From NCBI GenBank assembly GCA_943704525.1, contig CALSCQ010002220.1, positions 1 through 23,853 of the forward strand: a DNA stretch of 23,853 nucleotides, read 5' to 3'. Position 1 is the stretch's first letter; each line of letters begins with the position of its first letter. Shown here one piece after another: positions 11,090 to 21,724 of this stretch. This DNA comes from Pigoraptor vietnamica. Lineage: Eukaryota > Opisthokonta > Filasterea. The position numbers and the translations under genes were made by a program. Under the pieces are notes generated by a model. The model was not told the origin of the DNA. It was given only the letters and a program-made list of their open reading frames with translations, and did no database searches.

Positions 11090-12912
11090 GGCAGCGAAGA
11101 CATAAGCACAGGGAAAGGTATGATCGAGAAGACTTTACAAGTGCGTCTTTCAGCACTTGGCGTGAGGGGCGCGGTGGCTGGGTAACCTGTGTTGCTGGAC
11201 TGTACATCCGGGGTGTGTAGCCTTTCTTCTGGCACCTTCGACCGGCACTCGGGCGGGACTAAACTGAACATTTGTGCGATATTTTGAGTCTCTTTGCGCA
11301 CTTTCCAATATATTTTGTCACGGGTGCTCTGCGTCCGGACAGAGACTGCCAGCACTTTCTCACAGGCTGAAACAGCTGAGCACAGCGCACGCGTACGAAC
11401 CCCTTCTGCCACCCACTCTGCATCGCGCGCGCGCGTGTGTGTGTCTGTGAGTACGTTTTCATTGCTCACAGAGAACAAGCCAAGGGAGTCTGCATCTCTT
11501 TCTAACAGCTTTATCTCTAGGCGAACTTTTTCGTAAGCGAGTGTGGTGTTAATCCGGCACAGCAAGTGACCCTCGTTTTGTCTCAACGCCCGGAATTGCA
11601 CAAAATGGCCGACGTGGCTCAGCAGGTGGGTTGTTTGCCGCATTGCAGTGCACGCCAGACTGGCTCCCGTGTGGACATCTGTCACGTGCACTTGGGCTGT
11701 GTGCTGGTGGCGTCTAAGTGGACCGTTACCATGAAGTCTTGTTCCAGTTGGATTCACCGTCCTGCTCTAGCGGCGTTGCGTGGTTTACGCATGAGTGTGT
11801 TGCGTGCACTCGGCGTCATGCTCTAGCGGCGTTGCGTGGTTTGCGCATGAGTGTTGCGTGCATGCGTCACACTCGGCGCATGCAATGCACGCTTTCCCAT
11901 CCATCTCATGTGTCACGTGCCATTTCACTCGACGCAGGTGGAGGAGCTCAAGAAGAAGGGCAACACGGCCTTCTCCAGCGGCGACCACGAGACCGCCGTG
12001 CGCTTCTTCACGGACGCAATCAAGCTCGATGCGCGCAACCACGTGCTCTTCAGCAACCGCTCTGCTGCGTATGCGTCGCTGAAGCAGTACGAGAACGCCC
12101 TCGCCGACGCCAACGAAACCGTGCGCCTCAAGCCGGACTGGGCGAAGGTGCGTGCGTGTTCTTAGAGAGTGCGTGCGTGTTCTTGGAGAGTGCGTGCGTG
12201 CGTGGAGAGTGTGTGTGCGAGGTGTGTCGTGTGCGTAGAGTGCGTCTGTGCGTCTGTACAGTTATTATCACGGTGCACATGTAAGTTATTGGTTGTGTGC
12301 TGTGTGCACGCGTTCCCTGTTACTAGTGGGCGTGATTGTAACTGCGCACTTATGGCCCCGCTCCGACGTCGCAGGGCTACTCTCTGCGCTGGCGTTCCTC
12401 AAGCGCTACGAGGACGCCGCCGTTGCATACCAGAAGGGCCTCAAGATTGAGCCCGACAACGCCCAGCTGCGCGCGGGTCTCGAGGACGCCGAGCGCAACC
12501 TCCAGGACGACGCCGGCATCGGTGCGTGGCCACGCGGCGTGCGTCTGCGCCCTTTTCGCCTGTTTTTCTAACTGTCTTGTTCGTGTGCACTGCAGTCGAA
12601 AATGCATCGTTTGTTATGCATCCTTTGTTATAATAACTACGCTCTCTGCAAATTGTGTTGGTCTATCAGCGTCGGCGTAAGCATTTGGCGGCTGTCTTCC
12701 CCTGTGTCGTTACTCGCACTCCCCTCGCCGTTACTCACGCTTCCCTCCGCGGCTTTCCGACAGACAACATGTTCGGCAAGATGTTTGAGGGCGACGTGCT
12801 TGCGAAGCTCGCCGCGAACCCGAGCACTGCGCCGCTTCTGCTGCAGAAGGACTTTGTGGACATGGTCAACGAAATCAAGCGCGACCCCAAGAAGCTCAGC
12901 ATGTGGGTGGAC
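10885..12912. repeat. Segmental duplication, copy 1 (GRL 5' end, promoter, STI1 5' exons)
   Basis: This segment matches 21725-23853 in the same orientation. Aligned by eye, the STI1 exons and introns are nearly identical. Differences include a 10-base deletion in STI1 exon 3 of this copy and CCGG-rich extra DNA in the GRL intron and promoter of the other copy. The left edge is near AGGCCCTGT at 10885. The right edge cannot be seen, because the other copy reaches the window end. Confidence 0.9.
11090..11604. promoter_or_regulatory. Shared divergent promoter region of the GRL and STI1 genes
   Basis: The 515 bases between the two divergent start codons must hold both 5' leaders and probably both promoters. 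A CCAAT/TATA-like stretch (TTCCAATATATTTTG) lies near 11305. A near match to a heat-shock element, TTCTGGCACCTTC (11227-11239), differs from TTCnnGAAnnTTC at one position. STI1 genes are commonly heat-inducible, so this element is plausible but unproven. All of these are kept in copy 2 at 22001-22530. Confidence 0.4.
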
Positions 12913-13524
12913 GGCACTTGCAACGCACTCACGCGCACACACGCATTGTCTCAAACAACGCAAAGCACGAAAATTGTATTGAGCCTTCACAGAATCGAAC
13001 CCGCGGCGCTCACCTCCCCGATGATTTTTGCGCAACGCAGGTACCTCCAGGACAAGCGCGTGATGACGATGATTGGTGCGCTTGTGGGCATTAACGTGAA
13101 CGGCGGCCCCGGGGGCGATCCGATGGACATTGACCAGGACCGGGAGCGCGAGGAGGCTGAGGCACGCAGGAAGAAGGAGGAGGAGGAGAAGAAAAAGAAG
13201 GAGGAGGAGCGCAGGAAGGTGCGTTTGGACTGTCGGCTGCGTGCGCGTGCGGGTGTGTGGGGGCACCGTGTCATTGTTAAATTGCTTTGAATCGCTCCGT
13301 TGATTGTGTCGAATGGCACGCTGACACGTGCGGCACACTGTCGCAGGCGGAGGAAGCTGCGCGCCCGCTGACGGAGGAGGACAAGATCAAACTGGAGGCG
13401 GTGAAGGAGAAGGACCTCGGCAACGAAGCGTACAAGCGCAAGGAATTCGCCGTCGCTGTCAAGCCCTACGACGCCGCGATTGCGAAGGATCCCGCCAACA
13501 TGACGTTCTACACGAACAGGGCCG
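11605..13524 (+). pseudogene. STI1: STI1/Hop (Hsp70-Hsp90 organizing protein), copy 1, frameshifted and truncated
   Basis: Exons: 11605-11625 (MADVAQQ), 11938-12147, 12375-12521, 12764-12902, 13041-13218, 13347-13524. They cover TPR1 (KKGNTAF, NRSAAYA), the DP1 domain (from NMFGKMFEGD to KRVMTMIGALVG), a Lys/Glu-rich linker and the first part of TPR2A (KEKDLGNEAYKRKEF). Hop links Hsp70 to Hsp90 through its TPR domains. Compared with copy 2, exon 3 lacks 10 bases after GGCTACTCTC (about 12384). This breaks the frame in the KGYSRLG motif, which holds TPR1 clamp residues; the exon should be 157 bases and is 147. After the exon 6 donor (13525) a TG microsatellite begins, and no further TPR exons follow before the opposite-strand gene. 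The rest of TPR2A, TPR2B and DP2 are absent. Intron 1 holds a 56-base tandem duplication (from about 11763). An assembly error could mimic both defects. Confidence 0.85.
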
Positions 13525-13567
13525 GTGCGTCTACCACATTTGTCGTTGCGAGTGTGTGCGTGCGTAA

Positions 13568-13568
<1 letters not shown>

Positions 13569-13616
<48 letters not shown>

Positions 13617-13648
13617 TGTGTGTCTGTGTGTCTGTGTGTGTGTGTGCG
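13569..13648. repeat. (TG)n microsatellite with TGTC interruptions
   Basis: A perfect TG run to about 13615, then a TGTGTC-interrupted tail to 13648. It starts 44 bases after the last recognisable STI1 exon of copy 1 and marks the point where the gene is lost. Confidence 0.95.
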
Positions 13649-14465
13649 CAATGGTCCGAGTGGTCCGAGGGTGGGTCACCACACGTCCACCTTACACGTA
13701 CAGTACTACAATCAGGCCCATTTCAGAAACAGTGCAATACAAATGCGCACGGTCTATTTAAAGGGGCACCTAAGGCCCAAAAGGTCTTGAGCAGCTAGTA
13801 TGGCATGAAGCTTGTAATGATTTGACAAATTTCGTTTAATCCCCACCCTACGTTGCAAACAGCAGGTCATCTTTGACCCCAGTTTTCCCCTCTTAGAAAT
13901 AACTTGACATTTTCGAGCAAGACACAAAGATGACGCGCCTTTTACTGCTCTTTCGTGCCACGCAAACAGTGGGCGTACCGGATGACTGAAATCGCAGTTT
14001 AGTCGCAGTTGATGTTTACTGATTAACCCTCACCGTAAACTACATTTTGTACAACACATCTCACATGTATTGCCATCTTGAAAAACACTCGACATTTCTA
14101 AACTTTGCATCGTTGGATACGTCTTTGCAAGCTCTGTAATACTCTCCAAGGGTGTGCGCACACCTTGACGATTCCAATTAGTATTGAAAATTATAATGGA
14201 AAATTCTGACGTCGTTTGAAACTTTCGTACGCGATTTTTCAATACATTTCGTAGTAATCATGTTACCTGCCCCCTATTAGCAGCTGGAATCTACTGAAGT
14301 GCGCTGTCCAATGGAAACGCTGGAGTGCGTTCGAATCACTAAGCACATTCCATTTATGCCGAGGTCGTGTAAACACCGGCAAGTACATGCTGCCGCTTGC
14401 GCACTGACATGGCCAGCATACACGCACTCACACACACGCGTCGCGCACACATACACAAGCAGGAC

Positions 14466-14472
<7 letters not shown>

Positions 14473-14503
<31 letters not shown>
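14473..14503. repeat. (CA)n microsatellite
   Basis: About 31 bases of perfect CA repeat in CA-rich DNA (14421-14503), just beyond the 3' end of the minus-strand secreted-protein gene. Confidence 0.95.
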
Positions 14504-14506
<3 letters not shown>

Positions 14507-14581
14507 AACAGCAACAATACAGTCTTGCATATTCGGCTCGCCGAAAGCTGTAGAAGTGCCAGAATGCTTGCAGTATTGCGC

Positions 14582-17164
14582 CTACTGCGCATCACAAGAA
14601 GATCCGCCGCCGCAGCTGAGCAGCAGCGCAAGACGCCAGTCCGCGTCGCCGCGCTTGAATGAAACGCCCCTCGACGTGATGCCTATCTGCGAGGCGCCGT
14701 CGCATGTCGTGCTCGCGTACAGGCCCGCAGGTATCGTCTCGTCCGCCGGTCGCGCGTCCGAGCGCCAGGACAGGCCGCCGTCCCCGCTCGATGCGCAGTC
14801 GAGACGACCGCCAGCACCTCCCGTATTGCACGCGAAGATTGTGCCCGCATTGCCGTTCACGAACACGAGCTTTGCGGCGAAGCTGTCCACGGACGGAGTC
14901 GGCGTTGGCAAAAAGGTCCCGGCCGCAGCCGGAGGCTGCGTGACCGTCACGGTCGCAGGCGGTGCCGTCACAGTGACGACCATCGTGTCCCGAAGCGTTA
15001 CAGGAGGCTGGGAAACCGTCACCGTCACAGCTGGTTCAGTACGAGTGACGGTGGCAGCGGGCTCGACGACAGTGACGACGTCGTGCGCAGTGGCGACTGC
15101 CGAGGCCATCACGGGAGGTGCGGTAACGATCACAGTTTCGCGAACGGTGACTGGTGCATCCCGAACGGTGACGGTTTGGTCGTTCGTCACCGTGACTGCG
15201 ACGGTGGCCGCGGGTGGGACAACAGTGACGACATCGTGCACGACCGCTGTGGCTGTCGCCGTCACCGGCGGTATGGTAACGCCCACAGTCTCGCGGACGG
15301 TTAACGGTGGATCGCGTACGGTGACAGTGGGCTCCCGCGCTGTCTCCGTCACAGTGACGACGGGAAGGACGATGCTCACAGTCTCGCGGGCCGTAATCGC
15401 AGCAGCCGTGACGGTTCGCGTGGGGCCCGCGATCGACTCGAAGACTGTTACTGGCGGAAGTGTCACGGGAGGCGCTGTTACGGCGAGCGTCTCGACCTGG
15501 CGAACAGCCGAGATGGACACGACAGGGGTAGTCACGGTCTTGGTGACCGTTACAGTCGACGTCGACGTGGAAGTAACTGTTGCAGGGGCGCGCATGTTGT
15601 ATGCGGGCAGGACACTCGCCACGAGCAGGGACGAGTACCCCACCTGCGCTGAGGTCGCCTCCTTGGGAAGGCCGTGGAGCGTGATGTTGGCGAAAACCGG
15701 CGTATCCGATGACGGGTTCCAATCGAATCCGCACGAGAGGTTCTGCAGCGGCGGCAACTCGACGAGGATTATGGCGAGAGGACTGCCGTCCGAAACCGCC
15801 GACGAAAAGCGAGCGCCGTCGGCCCAAATGCGCGGGAAAGTGGCGTTGCTCCCCGTAACGTTGACCGAGAATCCGCCGGCGATCGCGCGCGCTAGGTCGC
15901 CGTTGTCCAGGATCTCTCTCGCCCACACGTGCTCCTGAAGGCCGGTCAGCATCATCCGCACGGTGAGGCCGTCCTTCGCCAAGTGGCGACAGGGGAGCAC
16001 GCCGTCGCACAGGCCATCCACAAAGAAGGAGACAGTACTGGGAACGAGTTCCGCGTTCGAGACTTCAGCAACGACGCCGACCTGCGCATCGACCAGCGCC
16101 GAGTACGTCACACCGCGCACAAACGCGCTGTCTTCCGCTGGGATGGCGAGCAGCTGAACGCCGGCGGTTTGCGCCATCGGCAACACGTTGACCGGCACGC
16201 CATTTGATGACAGGCGCATCGTGGCGCCTCCCGACAGAATCCTGAAGGTGAAGAGCACGCCCCGCGTCGCCTTGTTGGCTTGCGTCGCCGTCGGCAAGAA
16301 ATTGAGCTGCGCGGCGCTGCGTTGCGCGAGGGTCACGACCACTTTGCTCTTCGAGCCGCCGCTGCGGACGTCCGTGAAGCGGAGAGAGACCGGCTGGACA
16401 CCGAGCCCCCCCCCGGTGGCGCCGACGCCCCTGATACGGACCATGAGGAATCGCGCCGCCGTCCCCACATTCACCTTGACAACGCCCGTCACCTTGGCGA
16501 CTGTCTGGGTGGCGACCGTGGCCCAGTCGAGGTCGTCGCACTTGACATCGGGCGCCGCGTCGATGGTGTAGGACGTGCTCTTGCTGACCTGCCAATCGAC
16601 CCACAGTTGGCCGGCCACGTCCGAGGTGGAGAGCGATACGTTCACGTACGCTGTTCCTCCCTCGGCGATAGGATTCAGCGTCACGAACGATGTCCTCGCC
16701 GCAGCGACATAGCGGGCGTCGAGGGAGACCGTGTACGTCCCTGACACTGGCGAACGGAAAAAGATTCCGCTGAAAACGCTCACGACATAGACAACAGGGC
16801 CGCTCGGAACGGCCGCCGACGGGGCAAAAGAAACGACTGATCCTCCAAAAATGGTATACGATTGCGACGACACCGTGCCGGACAGCACGTCGCGCATAGT
16901 GACGAGAGCGGTGGCGGATGAAGCGAAGATCGCGCCGAACCGCAACACCAGCGCAACGTGGTCGAAGGTCCCGTCACCCACATCAACAGAGAACGTGACG
17001 TCCGAAGCGGTGTTGACGACGATAGGGACGCCGCCGAGAGTGAGACCAACTTCATGGTAGAGCTGGACCGAGTCAAACGACAGAAGTTGTGTAAATATGC
17101 GAATGCGTGATACTACACTACAAGAGCCGAAAACACCCTACTGCGCACACATATGCATCGCGAC

Positions 17165-17254
<90 letters not shown>

Positions 17255-20200
17255 TGTCTCTGGATGCGGGCATGATTGTGGGTGTATGGCATCGGTACGC
17301 AAGTTAGCGTGCAAATGCGGGCGTTAGCGCACCGAGACCGATAGTGACTTCGTACAAAAAACTTACCGTGAACGAATACGTGCAGTCTCCCCGCGGGGCG
17401 AGAACTTGAGCGTAGATGTTGTTGCCGTTTGCCGCATAAACGATAGCCTGGTTCAACGGCATGACGAGCCGCCTGTCACCGCCGTGCTCGTCGTCGTCCG
17501 AGCCAATTGGCATCAAGTACGTGCCCCCCAAGTCTACGTACAGTCGCAGGTTCAGGCCGCAGTTGTCGTCCGGTTTCGCTACGAAGGCGAGGCTATCGCC
17601 TGCGGGAGCGAGCTGCGGGATGGCAGAGAGGTCGCCGGCGTCGAACTGGAGGATGTGAAGGTAGTGACGGCGGGCAGACAGTTCGGTACCATTGGCGATA
17701 GGCACCCGGAACGCAGTGCCAAACCGAGGGTTCGAGAGCGTGTAAAGCGCTACGACAAAGTACGTGAACTTCGCAGTGACCGCGCCTGACACGAAACTGA
17801 CGCCGACGTTGAGACTCGTGGTTGTGGGCGATGTGCGCGTCCACTGCACGCGCTTGACAGTAGCGGCCGTCCGATCGATCGAAGCTTGCTGCGGAACTCT
17901 CAGGGCGTTGAACGGAATGCTGTTCTCGGAAATGTAGAGATCCACCTTGGAGGAGAGCGTGACGTCGACGGCCGCAACCACGACCACAACATATACCGAC
18001 GGCGTGATGTCGATCTTGAGCGAGAACGCGCGGGCGCTGGCAGGGACATCGCTGGCGACGTCGAAAAGCGACCCGAGGTTAAAAGACCCCGCACCGCCGA
18101 CGCGCAGTGTCGCGAAACGGCACGCGAAGAGTCTCACACGGTTTGGACTGGTCGACGAGGGCACCTCCATGTCGAGTACGCCCCCCGCGTTCGCCACCCA
18201 CGTTGAGAACGACCCGAGGGCCGTCAGCACTAGGCTCTTATCGAACCCGAGCGAAACGTCTTCCCACATTTGGATAGTCAAGGGCGCGCTGTCGAAGAAG
18301 CCGTTCGAAAGTGACCACAGCTCGTCAAACGTCGTCGTCGTTTTGTGCGATGTCTCGAGAACTTGCTGCATCCACGGCGCGGAAAGCTGCACATACGATT
18401 TTGACACCGAGTGGGTCACAGTGAGCACGCCGAGGTAGCTCGTAATGGGCGCCGACGCCGGCTGCACGCCCGGCATGAGACTGTTGAGTCTCGGGAAGAC
18501 GCCCGTATCCTGCAGCTGGTCCGAAGAACGCTGTCCGTTGCCGCCGATGCAACCGGAGCACACCGAACAGCCGAGATAGCGGCGGTCGACGAGGCCCGCT
18601 CCACACATAATTCGAGTCGGACGGGTAGGGAAGTAGACCGAACATGTCAATGCTGACGTGTCCGCCGAAAAGGCTGAGCGATATCTTGTCCACGCGCCAC
18701 CGCCAATCGACGCCAAAGTACGTCCTGTACGAAATGAGGGGGCAAGACCTGTCCGTATCGAGCTCGATGCCGGCGTACGGCCCAAGCGAGAACGAAATGG
18801 GCAAAACGCCACCGACCATGACCACGAACTTGAGAACGAGACGTAGTTTTGCGTCGATGTGCGCCGAGAGCTGGCCGGCGGGCGACTGTAGGGTGAGCGT
18901 GGGGGCCTTGCTGTCACCCAGCGCAACCTTGTTGAACGGATCCGAAGTGATCCACTTCCCCTGGACGCGCGCGATGCCGTACGACACCGACCGGGAGAAT
19001 GCAAAGCTCTGGCTCGCGGTGAAGCACAGCGCGGCGACGACGTCGAGCTCGAGCCCAATGTTGATGGAAGACGTGAGGCTCACGGGGATCCAGCCGATCG
19101 CAAAAGTATACGAGAACGCCGGCACTGGCAGGTCCTCCAGCAGCCACCACTCCTTGTGGATGAACGTACTCGTGTAGACGGTGGCGTTCGCGGCGAATTC
19201 TACTTGCATGGAGCCGTCGAACGACACGCCAAAGTCAACGTAGGGCCAGAGCGGGAATATGCCGATGTCGAACCAGATCGAAAACCCCGCCTTAAAGATG
19301 GCGAAGCAGTCCGTGCACGAGACCATTCCATCGTCCGTGTGCATGACGGCCTTATACCCCGCGCCCGGCTTGTTAAACGACCACTCGACGCTCTTATCGA
19401 AAGAGCCCTCGACGTCGAAGATGCGCTTCTGCAGACGACCCGACGACTCGTCGTTTCCCCCGCTTCTATCTCCTTCGCTCGAGTTCGTATGCGGCGTCGT
19501 CGCGCGTCCCCCAGCGCCTCGGTCTGGAGCAGGATGCATCGCATGGCGCACGGAACGAGCGTTGTCGGTACCAGAATCGGAAATCCCATCTTCGCCGTCG
19601 TCGTTCGCGTCGTCCTGTTGCGCGGGAGTCGCGTCGATTCGAGGGGCGTACGAGATACGCGCAGACGAGCCCGGCTTGAAGCAGTCAAAGAGACTACGTC
19701 GCGGACCCTCGAGCTCGACCACATAAACGCACGTGTCTCTGGGGGACTTGTCGGGAAACAGGTTCGTGTAATTTTCGATGCGCGCGCATGCGATTGAGCG
19801 CACGACCGTGTGGCCGACGTACGTTCGATGTTGCACCGCAGCGTCGATGAAGACGTCCGGAGAGAACAGCGTGTGGCACCGCACGGCAGCGGACGTCACA
19901 ATGATGCTACGGCCCGGAGTGAGGCGATTGACCCACGACAGTCCCGTCGCCCACACGACCAGATCGGCATCAGGGTTGGGATTGCCGTCGTCGGAGACGT
20001 CCTCATCGCACGCGACGGACCACACTTGCGCCTCGTAGTCGAGGGAAAACACTCCATCGTGCACTTCCACGCTGTAAGAGGACTCGGCGCTTGCTCCGTC
20101 GTCGTTCACCACAAGCCTCTCGTCGCGCGTCGCACGCCACGAGCCAATGTCGCCGCTGCCCTCGAATTCGGTGTCACGTGCGGCGCCGTCCGTTGAGTCC

Positions 20201-20514
20201 GGCGAGTCAGTCCGTCGGCGCCGCCGCGTCGCACTGTCCTGACCGGCGGGCGGAGCCGGGGGCGCAAAGATGTCGATTCCTTTGAAAATCTTCGCAGGCG
20301 TCTTGAACGGTGGCAAGGCCACTTTCTCAGCTTCGCCCCCACCGTTTGGTCCTGGCTGAGACGTCGCGTTAACACCATCACTGACAGCGCCGGCCGGCGC
20401 CGCGCCGTCGTTCAGAGTCGGCGCTGACTCCGCGCAGGTGAGAGTGGCGGAAAGGAGAATTGTCGCGAACCACAGGGCAATAACGGCCCTCATCGTCGTG
20501 CCAGTAGTCGGCAT
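14582..20514 (-). CDS. Large secreted, possibly adhesin-like protein of unknown family
   Basis: Start ATG 20514 (alternative ATG 20493) gives an N-terminal signal peptide with a hydrophobic core (RAVIALWFATILLSATLTC, probable cut after Ala). A polybasic stretch (TRRRRRTD) near residue 95 could be a processing site. Residues about 330-630 form a Trp/Phe-rich beta-like region opening with CTDCF; it faintly recalls fungal DUF7223-type domains, which I rate as weak. The frame shifts by +1 near 18606. Either a 76-base phase-0 intron (18606-18531, GTGTGG...GGACAG) or a two-base loss in a short TG run would explain it. Reading continues to donor GTAAGT (17366) and resumes at 17062 after a 304-base intron containing a long microsatellite. 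The last exon has further beta-rich sequence, Cys-containing parts and a Val/Thr/Pro repeat, ending at 14582. Total is about 1,850 residues. I see no membrane anchor, so secretion is the simplest reading. Confidence 0.65.
14926..15590 (-). repeat. Repeats encoding a Val/Thr/Pro-rich stalk
   Basis: Inside the last exon of the secreted-protein gene. A unit of about 51 residues (roughly 150 bases) recurs two to three times, each with TVTVRDxPxTVRETV, then xPPV, then HDVVTVVxPAATV; shorter TVTVTxPP units flank it. The composition is almost only Thr, Val, Pro, Ala, Arg and Glu. It is probably an extended, O-glycosylated stalk, as in many cell-surface or secreted adhesins. The antisense strand is open for 460 codons across it as a by-product of the composition. 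Confidence 0.8.
17167..17252. repeat. Long (TG)43 microsatellite within an intron
   Basis: An uninterrupted run of 86 bases of TG on the plus strand, which is CA in the transcript. It lies inside the 304-base intron 17063-17366 of the secreted-protein gene and is the longest simple repeat in the window. Confidence 0.97.
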
Positions 20515-20970
20515 CGATCGCCGGCGCAGGCAACGGGGCTCGCATGCACTGGCATTGCCGTCGCCCTGAGCCCACCGCTCAGCATAGGAAGACGGCCGGA
20601 AACGCTGGACAAATGCAGCGTCGGGGCCCTCATTGTGTCGACCGCCGGCGGAAAGATCTAGAGTGGCGCTCGCCGGCATCTTGGCGAGCAACCGTGGCGA
20701 GAATGCGCCCTTGCCGGCCCGCTCGAGTCTGCCGCGCCCCGCCGGATACCCAGCCGTCGCGATTGCCGGCGGGACCAAACGTGACGGCAAGCCTGCTAGC
20801 ACCTTTGGCTCGGACACACTCGGCGTGTTTAAGTTGTGCCGCCCGTCCTGTGCCGAATACTGCACGGCAGCTCAGCAGTCTTCCCAGTGAAATCTCGGCC
20901 GATTCCAGGAATCGATGGGGAGACAGAGACGCCGGCGTTCAGGCTCGGGGGCACTGACGGATGAGCTTTC
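20515..20970. other. Upstream region of the secreted-protein gene
   Basis: The minus-strand frame stays open upstream of the signal peptide to about 20865, but that part is Arg/Pro/Ser-rich and would bury the signal peptide about 117 residues inside. It is therefore more likely 5' leader and promoter. No other gene is seen. Confidence 0.5.
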
Positions 20971-21650
20971 TACTGGTGACAAGAGTGGCCGACCAGTTTG
21001 TACCGAGAAAATTTTCACACTGGTTTGTGTATGGATGCGAAATTATTAATATTTTCTCGGCCGGGGGAGTGTTAGGGCCTGTGCAAACCGTCAGTGACTG
21101 TCATTGGCACGTGCACGGCCAAACATTCGGTTTTCCCACAGGCAGGTTTCCCCAACTTGCCAAATTCGGTCTCCACGAAATATTTGCTGCGGCCAAGCAC
21201 GGCCGTGACATGCCGGCGGTTCTGAAACCCGAGCATGCGGCCGGCACGGCCCATTGGCACGTGGTCAGGCCCGTCGTGTGCGCCCTATTTTGTATGCCGT
21301 GTGTCAGAAGAATTTGACAGCCGATGACAGCGGTGCTTTGTCAGTTACACTACTGACCGTGACAAGAGGGCCGACCAGTTTGTGAGAAAATTTTCACACT
21401 GGTTTGTGTATGGATGCGAAGTTATTTTCTCGGCCGGGGGAGCATTCGTGGTGTGTTAGGGCCTGAGCAAGCACGCGCACGGCAAACACAGTTGGTTTCC
21501 CAGGTTTCCCCAACTTGCCAAATTCGGTCTCCACGAAATATTTGCTGCGGCCAAGCAGCCGGTTTCTGGAACCCCGGAGCATGGTTCTGCCGGTTCTGGA
21601 ACCGGAGCATGCGGCGCACGGTCGGCCTTTGGCACGTGGCCCACTCAGTA
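20971..21650. repeat. Two degenerate direct repeats of about 300 bases, offset 380
   Basis: Unit A starts near 20971 and unit B near 21351, both with TACTG, then GACAAGAG. Shared blocks follow in the same order: GCCGACCAGTTTGT, AAAATTTTCACACTGGTTTG, TCTCGGCCGGGGGAG, CCCAACTTGCCAAATTCGGT, and GAGCATGCGGC followed by GGCACGTGG. The last pair resembles GRL exon 2 (10828-10852), so the units seem to contain decayed receptor-gene fragments. Unit A also ends with a GRL intron-like stretch (21286-21310). Confidence 0.75.
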
Positions 21651-21724
21651 CCCCCGGGCCACCGCCGGCCGCCGGGCGAGCGCGAGCCGGCGGCGCCGGG
21701 AGCTCAACGGCGAGTCCGGCGGGA

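Larger units (their letters stand above)
13525..14581. other. Non-coding AT-richer block between STI1 copy 1 and the secreted-protein gene
   Basis: It starts with the TG microsatellite of the broken STI1 intron and ends with a CA microsatellite before the 3' end of the minus-strand gene. Between them (about 13680-14290) the DNA is clearly lower in GC than its surroundings and has no long frame with family character. Two parts look like diverged copies of each other (about 13817-13930 and 14005-14110, for example TTTAATCCCCACC against ATTAACCCTCACC). This could be a decayed mobile element, but I see no terminal repeats or coding capacity. Confidence 0.45.

Noticed and set aside
11718-12284. 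188-codon frame across STI1 exon 2 in the wrong frame, repeated in copy 2
   Set aside because: It reads through introns and gives an Arg/Cys-rich product; it recurs only because the DNA is duplicated.
13569-13648. Microsatellites considered as CRISPR-like or other structured arrays
   Set aside because: They are plain dinucleotide repeats without spacers.
14556-15938. 460-codon plus-strand frame, Val/Thr-rich
   Set aside because: It mirrors the Val/Thr/Pro repeat of the minus-strand gene: GTN/ACN codons read as ACN/GTN on the other strand. It lacks the start, signal peptide and exon links of the minus gene.
20515-20865. N-terminal extension of the secreted protein
   Set aside because: It would place the signal peptide internally; the extension is low in complexity and Arg-rich.
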